A program made the position numbers and the translations under genes. A DNA stretch of 64,000 bases from Haemonchus contortus (lineage: Eukaryota > Nematoda > Chromadorea > Rhabditida > Trichostrongylidae): positions 1,468,326 through 1,532,325 of the forward strand of contig LS997562.1 of assembly GCA_000469685.2 (NCBI GenBank), in the 5' to 3' direction. How positions within the stretch are numbered: position 1 is the first letter of the stretch; each line of letters begins with the position of its first letter. The notes beneath the pieces were generated by a model, which searched no databases, was not told the origin of the DNA, and saw only the letters and a list, made by a program, of their open reading frames with translations. Positions 13,549 to 26,600 of this stretch are shown here, in pieces.

Positions 13549-13925
13549 CCACTGTTTTGAGGCCATTTTCAGGCATTCTTTTCAGTTGTCTGTTGGTTTC
13601 CTCATTATTGTTATATTATACATACGTGGTGCAATTTGACATGGGTATAGAGATAAATTAATGAAATCTCTTTATTTACATATTTCATGGAAGGATAAAC
13701 ACGTACAAAAGAAAAAATCAACGAGTGGAGAAGTAAGTAAATTGATATTATGTAATATCATATATTTGGCAGAGCAGGGGCTTATTCACGCGCGTACACA
13801 TTGTATGTGTACAACGGTGGAGAATATATCAGTTGATATATTCACACTGATGATGTAGATCAACAATAAGTGAAGTTTTAGTAGATTCAACTGTTGTAAT
13901 GGAGGCTGTCTATGAATAGGTGTGA
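13549..13925. other. Intergenic gap between convergent CPSF2 and FAXC-like genes
   Basis: 377 bp holding both 3' untranslated regions and polyadenylation signals by position. I see no canonical AATAAA in the expected place on either strand, so variant signals are likely. Confidence 0.5.
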
Positions 13926-16900
13926 TTACTTTTTCCATCTGGTAGAAAGACTACGAGTGTTGGTCGCTTCGTCCCCAATCTGGCCAATACATTTCCTTCA
14001 TTCGATTAATGAAGCCTACCTGAAAAATTTGAGTACGATTTGAGGTACACCTTTCTAGCTTGTCAAGCGTTGCTATCACAAAGAATGTAGCGATCGCAAT
14101 ACGCTAAAACTGAGCGCACGGTCGCAGGGCTACCTATATGGTTTTTCAAAAAGTAACTGACCAAGTTCGGATTGTGCTGTTCCATGTGTGTTTTTATTTC
14201 GGGCGTAAACAAGAGGAGTGTAAAGAAACTGCACCAAGTGCGCAAACATCGTGCAGTCCAACTAAAGTAGTAGCAATAAATATGCCCAGAGAGGGAATCC
14301 TTGCCTACCGTTGCCGGCCTGTCCCCGAAGAAGAATTTCTTGTTGCCAAGGAACATGCTAATCGCGTCGAGATCCTTCTTCGCTAGTATCACCACTTCGT
14401 CAGGTGTGTTACGCCCCATTCCTTGTGCTGTCGCTTGGGACATAATCTGAAAATAGACATGCCGTATGGGAGAAATGTTTCACATTTACTGAGTAAGTCA
14501 TCGAATTATCCTAAGACTCCATAGATAAGAGCGGGTGAGCCTACCGGTGAAAAATAAATTGGAAGAAACCGAAATTGAACGCAGTCACCCCTCTAGCTTG
14601 ATGGATGGATGAATTAAACTTCGAAGAAGAAGTTAAGAAGAAGCTCCACCCCTCAACTCTAAGCCCCGCCCACTTAATAAAAAATTCATATAGAAAAACA
14701 GCGATTTTTACGGAATTGTTTAACAAGTGGGCGGGGTTTAGAGTTGAGGGCGGAGCTTCTTCTTAACTTCTTCTTCGAAGTTTTAATCTATCCATCCATC
14801 AAGTTAGAGGGGTGACTGCATTCAATTTCGATTTTTTCCAATTCATTTTTCACCGGTAGGCTCACCCGCTCTTATCTATGGAATTTTAGGGTACTAAGCG
14901 GATTGCTCATGAACTTTTGAACCTAAATCTGGAAATGATTTTGTGATCCATATGCTTCTGCGTCTGTGACAGGGGACTGAGCAGTTGATGCGATTGTGAC
15001 CATGTTGGCTCAGAACAGGAACTATGAACATGGATATTAACATAACTTCAGCGTCGTCTTCCGATTAGTTCCAAAATGCATCTACGATCGCGATTTGGGT
15101 AAACCTATTGTCTAATGACAGTGTCAGGTTACAATATCTCAAGGATTACCCTCTGGTAAAGAGCATAGACCTTGCATTACTCCTGTAAGCAATGAGCCAC
15201 AAACTTTTCCCACACATGAAAGTGGGCACGAATGCAAGTCTACTGACGATTCGCCAATGAACTCACTTTCTTCCGCAGTTGGTCGCACATGATGTTCTTA
15301 AAGGCGAATTTCTTGATTCCACTGAAATAAGGTATGAATCCTTGTTCAGTTGCGAACCACTTGTTATCACGACCGCGTTGATACATCATTACCCTAAAAA
15401 CCGAGTGTGTGTGTTGATGAGCATCTGTAATCAGGCGCGTGAAGTGTTGGTGAGCTAAACGAAATCGGCCCTACCAACGCAGACTATCTTCTACCAGAGC
15501 GTGATAAGCTCTTGCGTATGACTTTTCCATCGGTGTCAGACGATCGTCAATGCTCTTCTGAATGGGGAAAGTTTAAACACTAATCGTCGTGAAAAAACTC
15601 ATCAAGTTTTTTGAAATATAAATGAAAGGGGCATGTGAAACGGCTAACATTGCGGGCACTTTGTCGGCTTTCCTAACCAACACTCACCTTATTGAATTCC
15701 TCAATGAGATGATCAATGATGAAGTTACTGTCCGCCACTTGCCTACCGTTCACCTCGACGAACGGGATCTGACCTTTGCTTGACATTTTTGTGAATTCAT
15801 TGCTGATGTTCTGAAATCACTTGCAATTTCTGATTAATTCCGCTAAGACGAAATGAGGAACCCACACAATCTCCTTCAAAAATCTACATTATCTTCCATG
15901 TTTTATCTTCTTGAAATCTGGGCATGTTACACAATTTTTTTCACTGTTTCGTCGTACTGGTTTGTTGTGATCGAATCGCTCTATTAGATTTCAATTAACT
16001 CGTTTTCATTCAAAAGACGCTGAATCTATCGTCGATTTAATAGAGCGGTTCGATCATAACAAACCTATACGGCAAAATAGTGAAAAATTTCTTTCAATTT
16101 GGAAAATATAGAGGTGGTATGATGTGAATACCAGCTATGGAGGAGAAGAGGTGATAATGGGAGGGGCTGATAAGCGAGAGCGAATAGAGTACTTGCGCCT
16201 TTTGCATTGGTATCGGAGCAAGGGCAGTTCGATGTGATGCGTTAATTGTGATGTGATAGAATATCACGGGTGATAGATACTTTTGTAACAACTGGAAGGT
16301 AATTAGAGGCCTTACAAGACAGAAGCCGCCGAACCTATTAGGTCGCTCGGGTATAAGGAAATTTGTCGCTTTGATACGTGATACGGTGGTTATCGGATAG
16401 TGGGTGTAGAAGATGGTTCTAGCGCCCGCTGCTGCGCATTCTGGTATTCGTGCTGCGTTACTCGGAAATGTCTCCCACCCGAGGCGACGCCCTGTTTTCG
16501 ATGTGCTCGGGTTTTTATATTCTCTCTAAATTTAAAGCGCCGATTATGTGTCTGTTCGTCTGTCGTTTTTGTGTCAGTCCGCAAAAAAAAGTCACGTAGG
16601 TGCGATGAAGAGTATGGAATGTCGCCTATTATGAGATTTGAAGCCTACTTATACTGTTTGTATTGATCCCCTAATCAATAGGAATGACTCGGTGGCGTTA
16701 TTCACTTAAAACATGAGCTTCCTTCTTTTTTTAGCAGGATGAACCTTACTTGGTTCTTTTCAATCCCAGGAGGATCAAATCTTCAGAAAAGAGAGGAGTT
16801 TAGGGAGGCAACTTTTACTTAGGCATCAGACCTCGTCAAACAATCTTCCGTTAAATCTCTGATGCACGAATTGTTATAGGTAACTTCTAGCGGAATTTTG

Positions 16901-17660
16901 GTTGCAACTTTACATGATGGCTACGTACTTTGAGAAATCCTTTACTTTCAATACTTCACTATAGGAGCGTCATTTCCAGAAATGAAGCGCAGTTTTGTGT
17001 GAAGCAGTATAGTATATACTGGCATGAAAAATGCTTCTATGTCCTTCTTGAGTGAGATCGTAGATAATCGGTTGTGGACGTTCAATGCACGCGATAGCGT
17101 GCGTAGCCCAGCTGGTAGTAATGGTAGTATTATGGCAATACGTAGTCCACTGTGTAATTCTTCCTTTTTTGAGTCCCCTAGGCGTAGCGATATTCCCAAG
17201 ACAGACAATGAAGGGTTCCAGGTTGCAACAGCCATTCCGGTATGACGTGATGCGTAATGACGCAAGCATTTTCTAATCCTGTTCGCAAACCTACATTCCA
17301 AATTGGGTAACAATACGGGAGCATATTGCCCGTGTGGCACAGACCCCTCACGCCTTCGTCCCTAGGATAGTTTCGCAGATAAGCAGTATAAATTGAGATT
17401 AACGTTGCAAAACATATATTGTTGTATTTATTTTGTTTTGAATGTTCGCCGCAGTCTGGTATACATTCCTCGTTAGAACAATGAAACTGAGTTACTGTGT
17501 AATCCGACTCACCGTGTACGGGATGTCGGCCATTCGTAGCCATGTTTCCACTTTGAGTGCGAATGGGTGATGGTGATGGTATGCAACCAGCTCGTGGGAA
17601 CTGGACCAGGTAGACATGGTCTTTTTCCCAGTCGCGCTTCAGAAGTCGAGCACCAGGCAT
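13926..17660 (-). CDS. faxc: Failed axon connections homologue (FAXC/CDR-type GST-like protein), 7 coding exons
   Basis: This family has a thioredoxin-like N-terminal fold and a GST-like C-terminal helical domain (metaxin/FAXC/cadmium-responsive group); its biochemical role is not well settled. Exons from the start: 17660-17513, 15810-15688, 15557-15475, 15393-15267, 14446-14309, 14261-14134, 14019-13926. The N-terminus reads MPGARLLKRDWEKDHVYL and then PSPSP followed, after one base shift, by FALKVETWLRMADIPYT. Exon 2 gives SSKGQIPFVEVNGRQVADSN. Exons 3-5 give LTPMEKSYARA, QRGRDNKWF and SQATAQGMGRNTPDEV, then FLGNKKFFFGDRPAT. Exon 6 starts LDCTMFAHLVQFLYTPLV, and the last exon contains MKEMYWPDW. 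Total length is about 280 residues, usual for the family. Single-base extras are seen at 17565-17567 (GGG), near 14203-14206, and at 13973-13976 (CCCC). The junction of the last two exons is also out of phase by one base. Intron 1 (1.7 kb) and intron 4 hold foldback elements. Confidence 0.92.
14518..14882. mobile_element. Long-palindrome MITE in FAXC-like intron 4
   Basis: Two arms of about 160 bp are near-perfect reverse complements around a short AT-rich centre (about 14690-14725). The outer ends read TCCATAGATAAGAGCGGGTG and its complement. The arms contain GATGGATGGATGAATTAAA-like and GAAGAAGAAGTTAAGAAG-like motifs. There is no open frame and no clear target duplication beyond the palindrome. 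The RNA of the host intron would form a very long hairpin. Confidence 0.88.
15932..16090. repeat. Short foldback repeat in FAXC-like intron 1
   Basis: Imperfect arms of about 55 bp, with shared blocks GGTTTGTT, TGATCGAA and CGCTCTATTA. They flank a core of about 40 bp. It is consistent with a small MITE. There is no coding content. Confidence 0.7.
16505..16610 (-). repeat. Dispersed repeat fragment shared with 30465-30550
   Basis: On the minus strand this reads CCTACGTGACTTTT, then an ACAGACGAACAGACACATAA-like stretch, then GGCGCTTTA. The plus strand at 30465-30550 has the same order: CCTACGTGACTTTT, CAAACAGACACGCAAA, GGCGCTTTATATATAGAG. This indicates one end of a dispersed element of unknown class. 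Confidence 0.6.
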
Positions 17661-17675
17661 GCTGAAAGTTGCAAA
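17661..17675 (-). promoter_or_regulatory. Probable spliced-leader acceptor of FAXC-like gene
   Basis: On the minus strand the sequence TTGCAACTTTCAG ends one base before the ATG at 17660. No upstream coding exon is seen, so a trans-splice acceptor is the simplest explanation. Confidence 0.55.
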
Positions 17676-17834
17676 AGTGATCTATTTTCGATAGCTTCTA
17701 GTCGCGACTACGACGGTGAGCATTTCGATCGTATCTTCTTCGACAATGCCTAAGGAGTCAGATATAAATGCAACCTAACATTTGAGAACTTCGGATCTCG
17801 AAAACAACTCGCGATAGCCTATGTAGTGTACTTG

Positions 17835-18570
17835 CTAGGTTGTTCGGGAAGTAGTTACGATTTTATAGCGTTTCACAGAACAAAAAATTCTCCGGTCAAA
17901 CAAACCTTAGTCAACGCTAGTCAATTATGTTCTATTGCCTTTTGTCATCTCTCTGGTTATTTCATAGCCCCCTCTCATAGAACTTCATTTTATTTGTTCC
18001 ATAAATGGGTGCTCCTCATTGCGTTTGAAGCGAAAATCGCAGACACCAACTTGCGGCGTCAGCTGAATCTCTCTTCAACTCAAATGGCACCTAAATATGT
18101 AGCCTTTTTTCGTTAGTTCGAGATTCTCTATATTCTCGTTAACTTCCCCATGGTGTGTTGGTCTTCTCAGTAGGTCCTTATATGGGTCACAAAATGGTCG
18201 GCACCGCTCAGTATCATCAAGTGAAAAAGTGCTAGAACGGAGAGTCGTGAACCAGATTGCCTATGTGCTCTTTGATAAGACATTGTTTTACATACATATA
18301 TCATGGGAACCACTAGCAAGTTTTTAGCCACGATAGAAGTTAAAAAGTGAAATGTGCCGAAAATGCTTCACTGCACTGCTGAGACTCCATGTTCAAATGA
18401 TCCTGAATTCCTAATGGAAATGATATTAATTCAAGTTTTTTGTCAAAAAAAGTTTCAGTATATGCCTATAAGATAATGCACATAAAAACCGTTCAAGCCT
18501 CTGAAAATTTTTTTGGAACAATTCACAAGAAAGGCTTTTTCAAAATCGTAATTACTTTACGAACAACCCA
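17835..18570. mobile_element. Mariner-like element, decayed
   Basis: About 735 bp with imperfect terminal inverted repeats. The left end is CTAGGTTGTTCGGGAAGT and the reverse-complemented right end is CTGGGTTGTTCGTAAAGT, both followed by a TTACGATTTT-type sequence. GGTTGTTCGG-type ends are characteristic of mariner elements. A 96-codon plus-strand frame (17826-18116) overlaps the left end but shows no convincing DDE motif, so the element is probably internally deleted. Confidence 0.7.
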
Positions 18571-20249
18571 GTAGAATTATTTCATCAGTTAAAAAGTGGG
18601 AATGATTTATAACAACTAATGTAGATGTAATGCAACCTCAACTTGTGTTGACATCCGCTGAACGACAATCTGATCAGTCTATGATAGGAGCTTTTGGAAG
18701 GTCTTTGAACAAGCGAATCCCCTCGTTGTTTTGAGCCATTCAGGTTTCTTATTCTCCGTTTGACTTTTGCCGTTCACCGAGTCTAGGAGTTCACGGAGCT
18801 GGCTTTTGTTGTTTGGCTCGTCACAGTCGCTCTTAGAGTAATTTTAACTCCAGCTAGGGACAACCATAATGAGCAAACAGACTTTACCGATATTTTCAAC
18901 ATCACACCTACTCAAAGCCCTCATTGAGTTCGAACTGATCGCCTTGTTTGGCGACCAGGGTCGCATCTATCTTTCACATCCCAGACTCCGACAGGCTTTT
19001 GGCTGAAGTGTTATAACGTTAAAGTAGAATTACTGTTTCGTTTTGGACGGTTGTAACGACAATAGACTGCTTCATAAATTGGCAACATTCACTCATAGGT
19101 TGCTTCATGAATCGTTACGGGTATCAGCGGACATTGATCTATCACCGGTTTGTAGAAACGAAACGAACGGAAACGGAATGCAACTACAGTATTTGCAATA
19201 ATTTCATTTTGAGCCATTAATCAAATCCTCGCTGTGGCTATCAATCACGATAACTGCTGATAAGGACTGCTCATGTTCGACCTTTTTGCAGACTTAGCAT
19301 GATTAGTTAAGTCAGGATCCTTCTTCTAGAAGTCTTACAAGATTAATCTATTAGGCCAACATTTCGGCAGCTTGGCCTTCGTCAGAGCCTGAAATGGTCC
19401 AAAGCATGTGTGACTCGCTTGTTCAAACGCCTCAACAGAAACCCAACAGGTTCTTCAACTAAACTAGCAGGCTTTCAAAGGTTATGAGCAAGAAGAGCAT
19501 GGGATAGCTCACTCTGATGTCCGTCGCTAAAGCACGAAGACGACACAACCTAACACTGACTTAAGTTTGGAGTAACCCGTGGTACCTCCCACTGATACTA
19601 GTGGTGCCGAACTAACCAGACATCAATGATAAAAAGCGCCACTCCTAATCGAACTTCGCAGGTCGTCGAAATGCTCGGATTTGCCTTTGAGTGTTTCCAC
19701 GATATGAGGTGGATATCTATGTAATTCATCCGATACTAGCGGTGAAAGAGTGGTGCTGCCAAAGTAGAAAGTTATGAGGATCATGCCTCGCTGAAGCTAC
19801 TCGAACTTTGAGACATGAGGGCGCATGAAGGCACGCAATGATTTCATATACCGTTATTGGATGAATGATTGTCACAGTAAAATGTGCCAGTAACGAAGAG
19901 AACGAAAGTTGACTTCAATAATGGGTGCGCCGTTTGGCACACCCCACTGAAGTCATTGTCTACAGTGGGCGTTTAGAAGAGGAATCAACGATTCAATTGA
20001 GGGTCGTAACCATTTTTATTGCTAACGGTGTCCTCGAGTTGAACTTGTAAGAGTCCCTCCTCATGGCAGCCTGCAAGTCCGAATAAGAATTCGAATGAGA
20101 CTATTATTTAGAGAAGGAAAGTCAATGCTCATAGCATCATGAGATAGTTCATTGGCGGCAATGTACCGTATTAACTCGTCCCATTCCAATTACGAATAAG
20201 CAAGGAAAGGAAAAAGCATTCATTTGTCACTCAGAAATATCCTAGTACT
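18571..20249. other. No supported gene; contains one ribozyme-like motif
   Basis: Stop codons are dense in all frames. The only structured motif I see is at 19353-19390 (separate entry). Otherwise I see nothing that supports a gene or named element. Confidence 0.4.
19353..19390 (-). other. Hammerhead-like core motif of a retroelement
   Basis: On the minus strand a CTGACGA box is followed by a GGC/GCC mini-stem with a 6-nt loop and then GAAAT. This matches the order CUGANGA - stem II - GAAA of hammerhead ribozymes, which are known in Penelope-like elements. A related plus-strand copy at 31170-31200 lacks the CGA of the first box. Cleavage-site and stem I/III pairing were not established. Confidence 0.3.
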
Positions 20250-20600
20250 AGCTAGACTACGCATACTAACGCGTGCATCAAGTGTCCAAACCACTTAACT
20301 ACTACCTACTCAACGATATCATAAAAACAATTCTCATGGTCCTTGAACATGATACTGCTTCACCAGCAAATCCTCTTGGGTTTCATTTTTGGAAATCACG
20401 CAGAGTAGAGTACGTTGTAGCAAAGAGTTCTTTTGAGCCATCATGATCACTTACATTCAAAATTCCGTTCGGTTTAAATTTAATTGTAGAAAATTGCGCA
20501 TCATCATTGTAATGGGAAACGGTCAGCAGAATCTACCCTGATGCCAACCGGTGCCAATGTAAAAAAGTTCCCACTTCACCTCTTCTTCCTGAAAGTGTGA
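20250..20600. repeat. Dispersed repeat, copy A (partner at 29985-30445)
   Basis: Diverged but collinear with 29985-30445. Shared landmarks include TACTGCTTCAC, TTGGGTTTCAT/TTGAGTTTCAT, GGAAATC, GTAATGG and GGTCAGCAGA, and both end in GTGTGATC. The partner has an extra truncated SINE of about 80 bp. The class is unknown. Confidence 0.65.
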
Positions 20601-23600
20601 TCATCCCATGATTGAAAAGGTACAAATAAGGTCCATCTTATTCCAAAACGGAGGGAAGTTGTGTTTCCCAGTTAATAACGCCACAAAATGATCCTTATTG
20701 CCTAGGAGATTAATACTAAACCGCCCCCGTACAACATTTTTCCCTTCCTTTCGACTGTCTTTTCTGCCCTGAGTAGACAGAAGGCCTCCGGATCCTTCCT
20801 TACTCCTCATCATCTCCTATCCTACTGCAAAAATTTCTCCTCAAAGTTTACTTCGGGAGGTTCTCTTTATTGACCAGGTAATTTCTAGACGGTCCCCCCA
20901 GATATTGCCCTGACGCTATATCACTGTTCGCTAGCTGTATATTGTTCAGGAACACCTCTGAACATTGGTTTTTCAAGCTGCTGAAGTGAGTAGCGTATGC
21001 TCAGTTGCTCAGCCGGATCGAGGCATGAACACCTGGACGTTTGGACCACGAGCCAATGGGCCGTTGACCAGATTGCTACAAATGTTCAGTATGTGCAGAA
21101 AAAGAACGACCACAGAACACCAGCGCTCCCGATGTGCCACTTCCGTTCTAGCTCGGAAGGCCTTTGGTTGAGCAGCGGAACTTGCATTATTGTAAGGCCG
21201 TGACGAAATACGTTGCGATAAAATAACCGTCATAGGACCAGCATCACGTCAAAACTTGAGGTGAAAGTTGGTGTTCCTCTCTGAATCCTTGGCCAAGGCT
21301 TCAGAGAAGAACACCAACAATATCAAGATGTGCCAAGATTAAGTGATAGTCGAACATGCTTGAGATGGTAGTATTTGATTCCATTCATTCTTTGAAGTCA
21401 TTCAAGTCAAAGCATGATGAATTTATACTAGGGGAAGGCTTCTTAATCAGGAGCCAAGCGTGTTGTGATAATAGCTCAATTCTATCAAATTCTTCCGTGT
21501 TTTCATTTATCAATTCTTTTTTATCGTTTCCTCCACCAACTCAACCGTGCCATTCTCTTTCACCTCATTATATCTCTTATTTGATTTTTTCCCGAAAGGA
21601 CTTCTTTCTTTGACTAATACGATATCTCCTAAGTCTTTTGTATTGAAATAGTGTAAGATCGTGACCTCAGTGAAACGAGCTACACCCGAAACAAATCACA
21701 GGCTATTGGTAAACTGATAGGTTTATTTGCCGGCATTACTATCAAACCATCGAACGGCATTTACCACATGAAAGTAGAGCCGCCAGTAATAATTGAAAAC
21801 AAGGGTGCGCATTCAATCAATAACTGATAGAGTTGGTTAACGTAAAGGCTCAGTGCCTATAGGTAGTATCAAGCGATCGGTGGTCTTGCCAGTTACATCT
21901 CTGATGAATTCGAATCCACTGAGGCCAATAGAACATTCATTTCCCAATATTGGTTTGCTGACACCATACTAGCCCGGGAAGTCCATGTGTCGCTGTTACA
22001 GTAATAATGGATTACCATAAGGTTTTTCGCGATGTTTCCTAGAGAATCCCGGCCATCTCAGCTTACTCTTCAACAAGTGGTGACCCTTCAGAGCGAAATA
22101 TAATACTAGCCATTAGAATTCCAATGCTATGCTAAAGGTGGCCTGTTGCAATGAAACAAGGGAAAGACGAGCAAGATCTTTGAGACTCCATATGAAACGT
22201 TCATATGGAAAGGGTCTAACAGATTGCTCAGACCATTGAATCAAAAAGAATGTAGATAGTTACAGCATACGGTGCTAAACAAGCTTGTCAATGCGGTGAC
22301 ACCAAGCTTAGTTGAGAAAAAGCCGATTCGGTTTTGTACGCATGACGATTGAAGCAAATTCGGCTTGCCGGGAGACAAGAAATAAAAATGATAAGCACTT
22401 GAGGGGTGGCGCCGTTCATCCGCCCGATGGCATTCATGGCATCAAACAAGCGAGGTAGCAATGATAGGGACCGGGTGTCGATGTGAGAGAATTTTACACT
22501 GCAAAGGGGCGCGGCAACTCAACTACGGCTGTGGAATGATGCTGTTTCGGAACGGCATAGTCGGTTTCTTTACGTCCCACTCCATCATTATTATTGTCTC
22601 GCACCGCATTTGCCCCGAAAGAATCGCCCCTGCTAAAGAAGGAGACGTGGATTTACATTTTTATACAGCAATAAAATAAACCTCACGAATGGCTATGGTA
22701 GGGTTGACGACTCATGGTTTTCCTATGCGTGAAGGAAAAATCGAAAAATCGTAAGCTTGACAGGTGTGTTATTAGTACACAGATGAAGGTGAAGGAACTT
22801 TTATTCGGAGAAAAATGAATCCTGTAGGCCCCACCAAAAACCTGCAAAGTTTCTATTTGATTCCCTTGCTATAGCAGTCAAGAATAACATCATCTCCTGG
22901 AGCTTGCCTAACCATGTGAGGAACAACTTCTTCACTTCGTCACATTTTCGTATTAGGTGTGGAAAGATGCTGACGTGGGGGAGCTAAGCCTGTTGATTGG
23001 TCAAGAAAAATTCTGTCTGGACCTTTCTAGGCATTCATCCGAAGAATTCCACATCCTAATTAACTACTCGAGTCTTTTGAGTTGGAAGTCATTCTTTCAT
23101 TCCAACCCCATTACTTCTTTCCAAGAACCAAAGCAAGGCTCCAGCGGAACGGGCGCAGCACAAAACATGCAATGCGAAACGATCACCGGAATCGACCGTG
23201 GAGAGAAAGATTTCGGGATGTCATGAGCTGTGAAGTCAGTCACCACATATTGTACGTCACCAAGTATTGTGGTCACTGATCTGAAGTGTTGTATACCACC
23301 TGTTTTCCATCTTCGTTATTTCTCTTATGGATGGGGTTTCTTCTCCAACTTCATCCTACCAACTTCTGGACTCTTTAGTCTAGTAAGTTTCCATTTATCC
23401 AGCCCTCCCATTCTTGATTTCCTTTGAATCTGAGTGACCTTTATCGACTCGGCGCTATTCAAGTCGGGTAGCCCCGTTTATGTTGTGCTTCCCTCTTCTT
23501 GTGCAAAATCGGTTAGACTATGGACACAGTCCGTTCTCCACCTGAGTATGAATGAATCAGCATCTCTCATATTAAGATTCTTCAGAAAGTAGAAATTCTG

Positions 23601-26600
23601 AAATGAAAGGGCTACTATACCTTCAACCAAAAAACTGGGGAGCTCCGCACAAACAGTGTTGTCCAGCCGACAGTAAATAACGCTGACGCCTATGATTACA
23701 AGCAAGTGTTCCTGCTGTAGGGCCCTTGACATCTGTACGCGGCTGTTCTTGAACCCCTACTTCTTTGCCAAATCAAATTATACGAGCGCAATAGTGTAGG
23801 GCTTTTTGCTTGGATACGTACCGACATTTTGGACCACACATCAGATGCTCATCCTTGATCAAATCAGCCATGAATTTCCTACAGAGAGTTGAGTATGGTC
23901 CTGGACTATTTATCGATTCATCGCCAGCTTCTCGAATAATGACGGATCTTTCAAGTTCGGACGTATGGCTTAAAATCACACTACTTTGACTAGCATTTTC
24001 AGTTTTATCCTGTGTTCCATCCTCTAGAGGCTGATAACCTAGGTTCAACCCTCAAAAAAATGAGAAAAACGCACGATCACTTTCTCCGCATGACTCAGCA
24101 TGAATCCTCTAAATGGAATCCTCATGGAAAGAATTGGAAAGAAGAAAGAAACACGAAAAAAACGAAAACCAGGTATGGAACATAAAAGTGGAACAGTTTT
24201 GTTGCTTGAATGATGATTTTGCGAACGGTATTAAAGTACTGTGCGAACGGTATTAGTAAGCTAGTGAGTAAGGTCTGATTGAAAAGATCTATTCAATGAA
24301 TCTATACCGAAGAAAGCATTATTTCGCCTTCCTGAAAAGAAACAACAATATAACACTCGAACTTCCTGAGTGGGCCTGCTCGAATACAATAAGGCATGGG
24401 TCTGAACTTCTGAATTCGAGTAGAAAAAAGCAAAACTCCTGAAGGATGTTCCCAGAGAATTTCAAGTAAAATCGGGCAGTAGGTTCCTGGGACTTGACCA
24501 CGACGGCCACCGATGAACGATACCGGCAAGGTCAGTGTGCTTTCGTAGGATATGGCCAGTCGACTATACCGTCGACTATTCGCACTATGGCTCTGAGAAG
24601 ACGCGAATATACTACAAGCATTCACAGGAAGAGTCGCATGGGATTTATTGAGTGGACCCTGGGAATAAGACCATTCTTTGCACTATTTGATTAGACATCC
24701 TTTGAGAAGTTGCTACAGTAAATAGAACGCTCTCGGAGGTAATGGAGATCAAGAAAGGCTTCGAAACTATCTGCCATAGTAGGACTTTTCAAATATTGAT
24801 TCGAGTTTAAAAGGATGAAGGTTTCTCTACTTAGCTCTTAGCTATGGCACAATTTTAGGTTCAAAAACAGTCAGGAAATGTAATCATCAATTAAATTAGA
24901 AGTAAATAAACTTGTGGAATCGCATAAACCGAAATTGAGTACTTCGAGAAGAGTAGAACAGGCGGGTTCGTACTTGCTTTCGCGGCCCCTCGTGTTTATT
25001 CCTGAGGATGACAATCACATGATCGAAACAGCCCTGGTTCAAAGTTTTATGAAATTTGCATGGTAAGAGTGATATGAGAGAAGCCGAAGGAAGAACTGGA
25101 ATCGTTTCAGGATTGTGCGGATCCGTTTCAATATCTGGTCTCCCTGACGTTGGCGCCGACGAAGTTGTCGTCATTCTATGAGTGGACGAGAATTCAAAGG
25201 ATGGAATTCCATATGGAGACGGAGATCAGGTTCGCTTGTTGCGCAATGATTTGACAAATGTTTATGGCTTTCCTACGGTTGCATGGGACATTTGGGAAGG
25301 GGCTTTCCCTTTGTTCGTTAGAAGTGAAGTAAGTAAAGACAAATGAGTGGGAATGATTTCATATCTGATTTCTACCTGAAAATGGTATCTGTAGGATGAG
25401 AATTGTGCTAAAGTCCAGTGATATCCTTTAAGCTCTGTTCGTAATGTTTTGTCGCCTCCCGCTCTATACTGAAGTGTAGGAAAAGGAGGAAAAGTGCAAG
25501 TGTATAGTGCATTCTGCTGGTGTTCGATGGATGGAGGAATTTATTCAAAGAAAATCAGTGTAAAGAGTATTCCCTCCATTCTATGAGGAGTTTTGCGCTA
25601 GTTTTCTCCTATAGTACGTTTTTCTCTGCATTCCCTTCACAGGGATATGAACAGGAAAGAAAAACAGTACATTCTCAAGTCATACACCAAATCAAAAAAA
25701 AAAAAAGAATCGGGAAGCGGTAAGACCGAAAAATCGCTGTACGTTGGAAAATTTTTTGATTGGCGGTTGTGTGGAAGAAGAGCTATACTCAGAGTCGAAA
25801 ACTGACGCCTCATATATGACTCGAGTACGAAGTTGATATTATAACGCCTCAATTTGCCTCCTCTATCGTTGAAATAACTCCCATCAGACTCGTCTGGGAC
25901 AGCAAAGAATGGGCTGTACATGGGCCCACCGTTTCCTGTTGATCATCTCCAACTCAACTTACAGAGTTACAGATCCTGCTACCACGGACCATAGATTCTA
26001 CGAACTCACAACCGCTATCACTTTAACGGTTGGATTCCCTCCAGCTCATGCTTACTGTTGCTAGGTTTCTCTCGGTGCCTTAAATTCGTCTGTTTCTTGA
26101 GTTATTGTTTCGGCAAAGTGGTTTTAGTTCAAGTATTTGGTTGCTTCTATAATCAAATGCGACTGATTTGTTCAGTGGCTCAAACGACTTCAATGACTGA
26201 AAGGGAGCGAGGGAAGGGCAACAAAGGCTTTCTGATCAAATATTTTATCTTTTCTCTCGAAACACTTTTATCGTTGTGGCAGGATTTCCTAGAGTTCCTT
26301 CGGTTTGGTATGGGGAATTTCCCTAAGATTCACATATGAACTTGTACATTTACCTCGGAACCACAAGAGAAAGCAAGCCCGGAAATGAGGGATATGGGAC
26401 ACTTCAAGAAGCGCTGAACTGCCAGGCACAAAGGTTCTTTGTAGAAAAGGATCTACGGTGATCTATTACTTGATATACCGAAAAGACTTAGAAAATGAGT
26501 AAGTGAGTGAAGGTGGACCGGCGTCGCTCTGAATGATTATGATTGACTGGGCGGTAGCTCCGTTTAGCACTTGGGACAGGTTGCCGACGATCTGTTGTGC

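Noticed and set aside
22957..23226. BEL/Pao retrotransposon polyprotein
   Set aside because: Only one short motif (LLIGQEKF) is suggestive, and no RT, RNase H or integrase fragments flank it.
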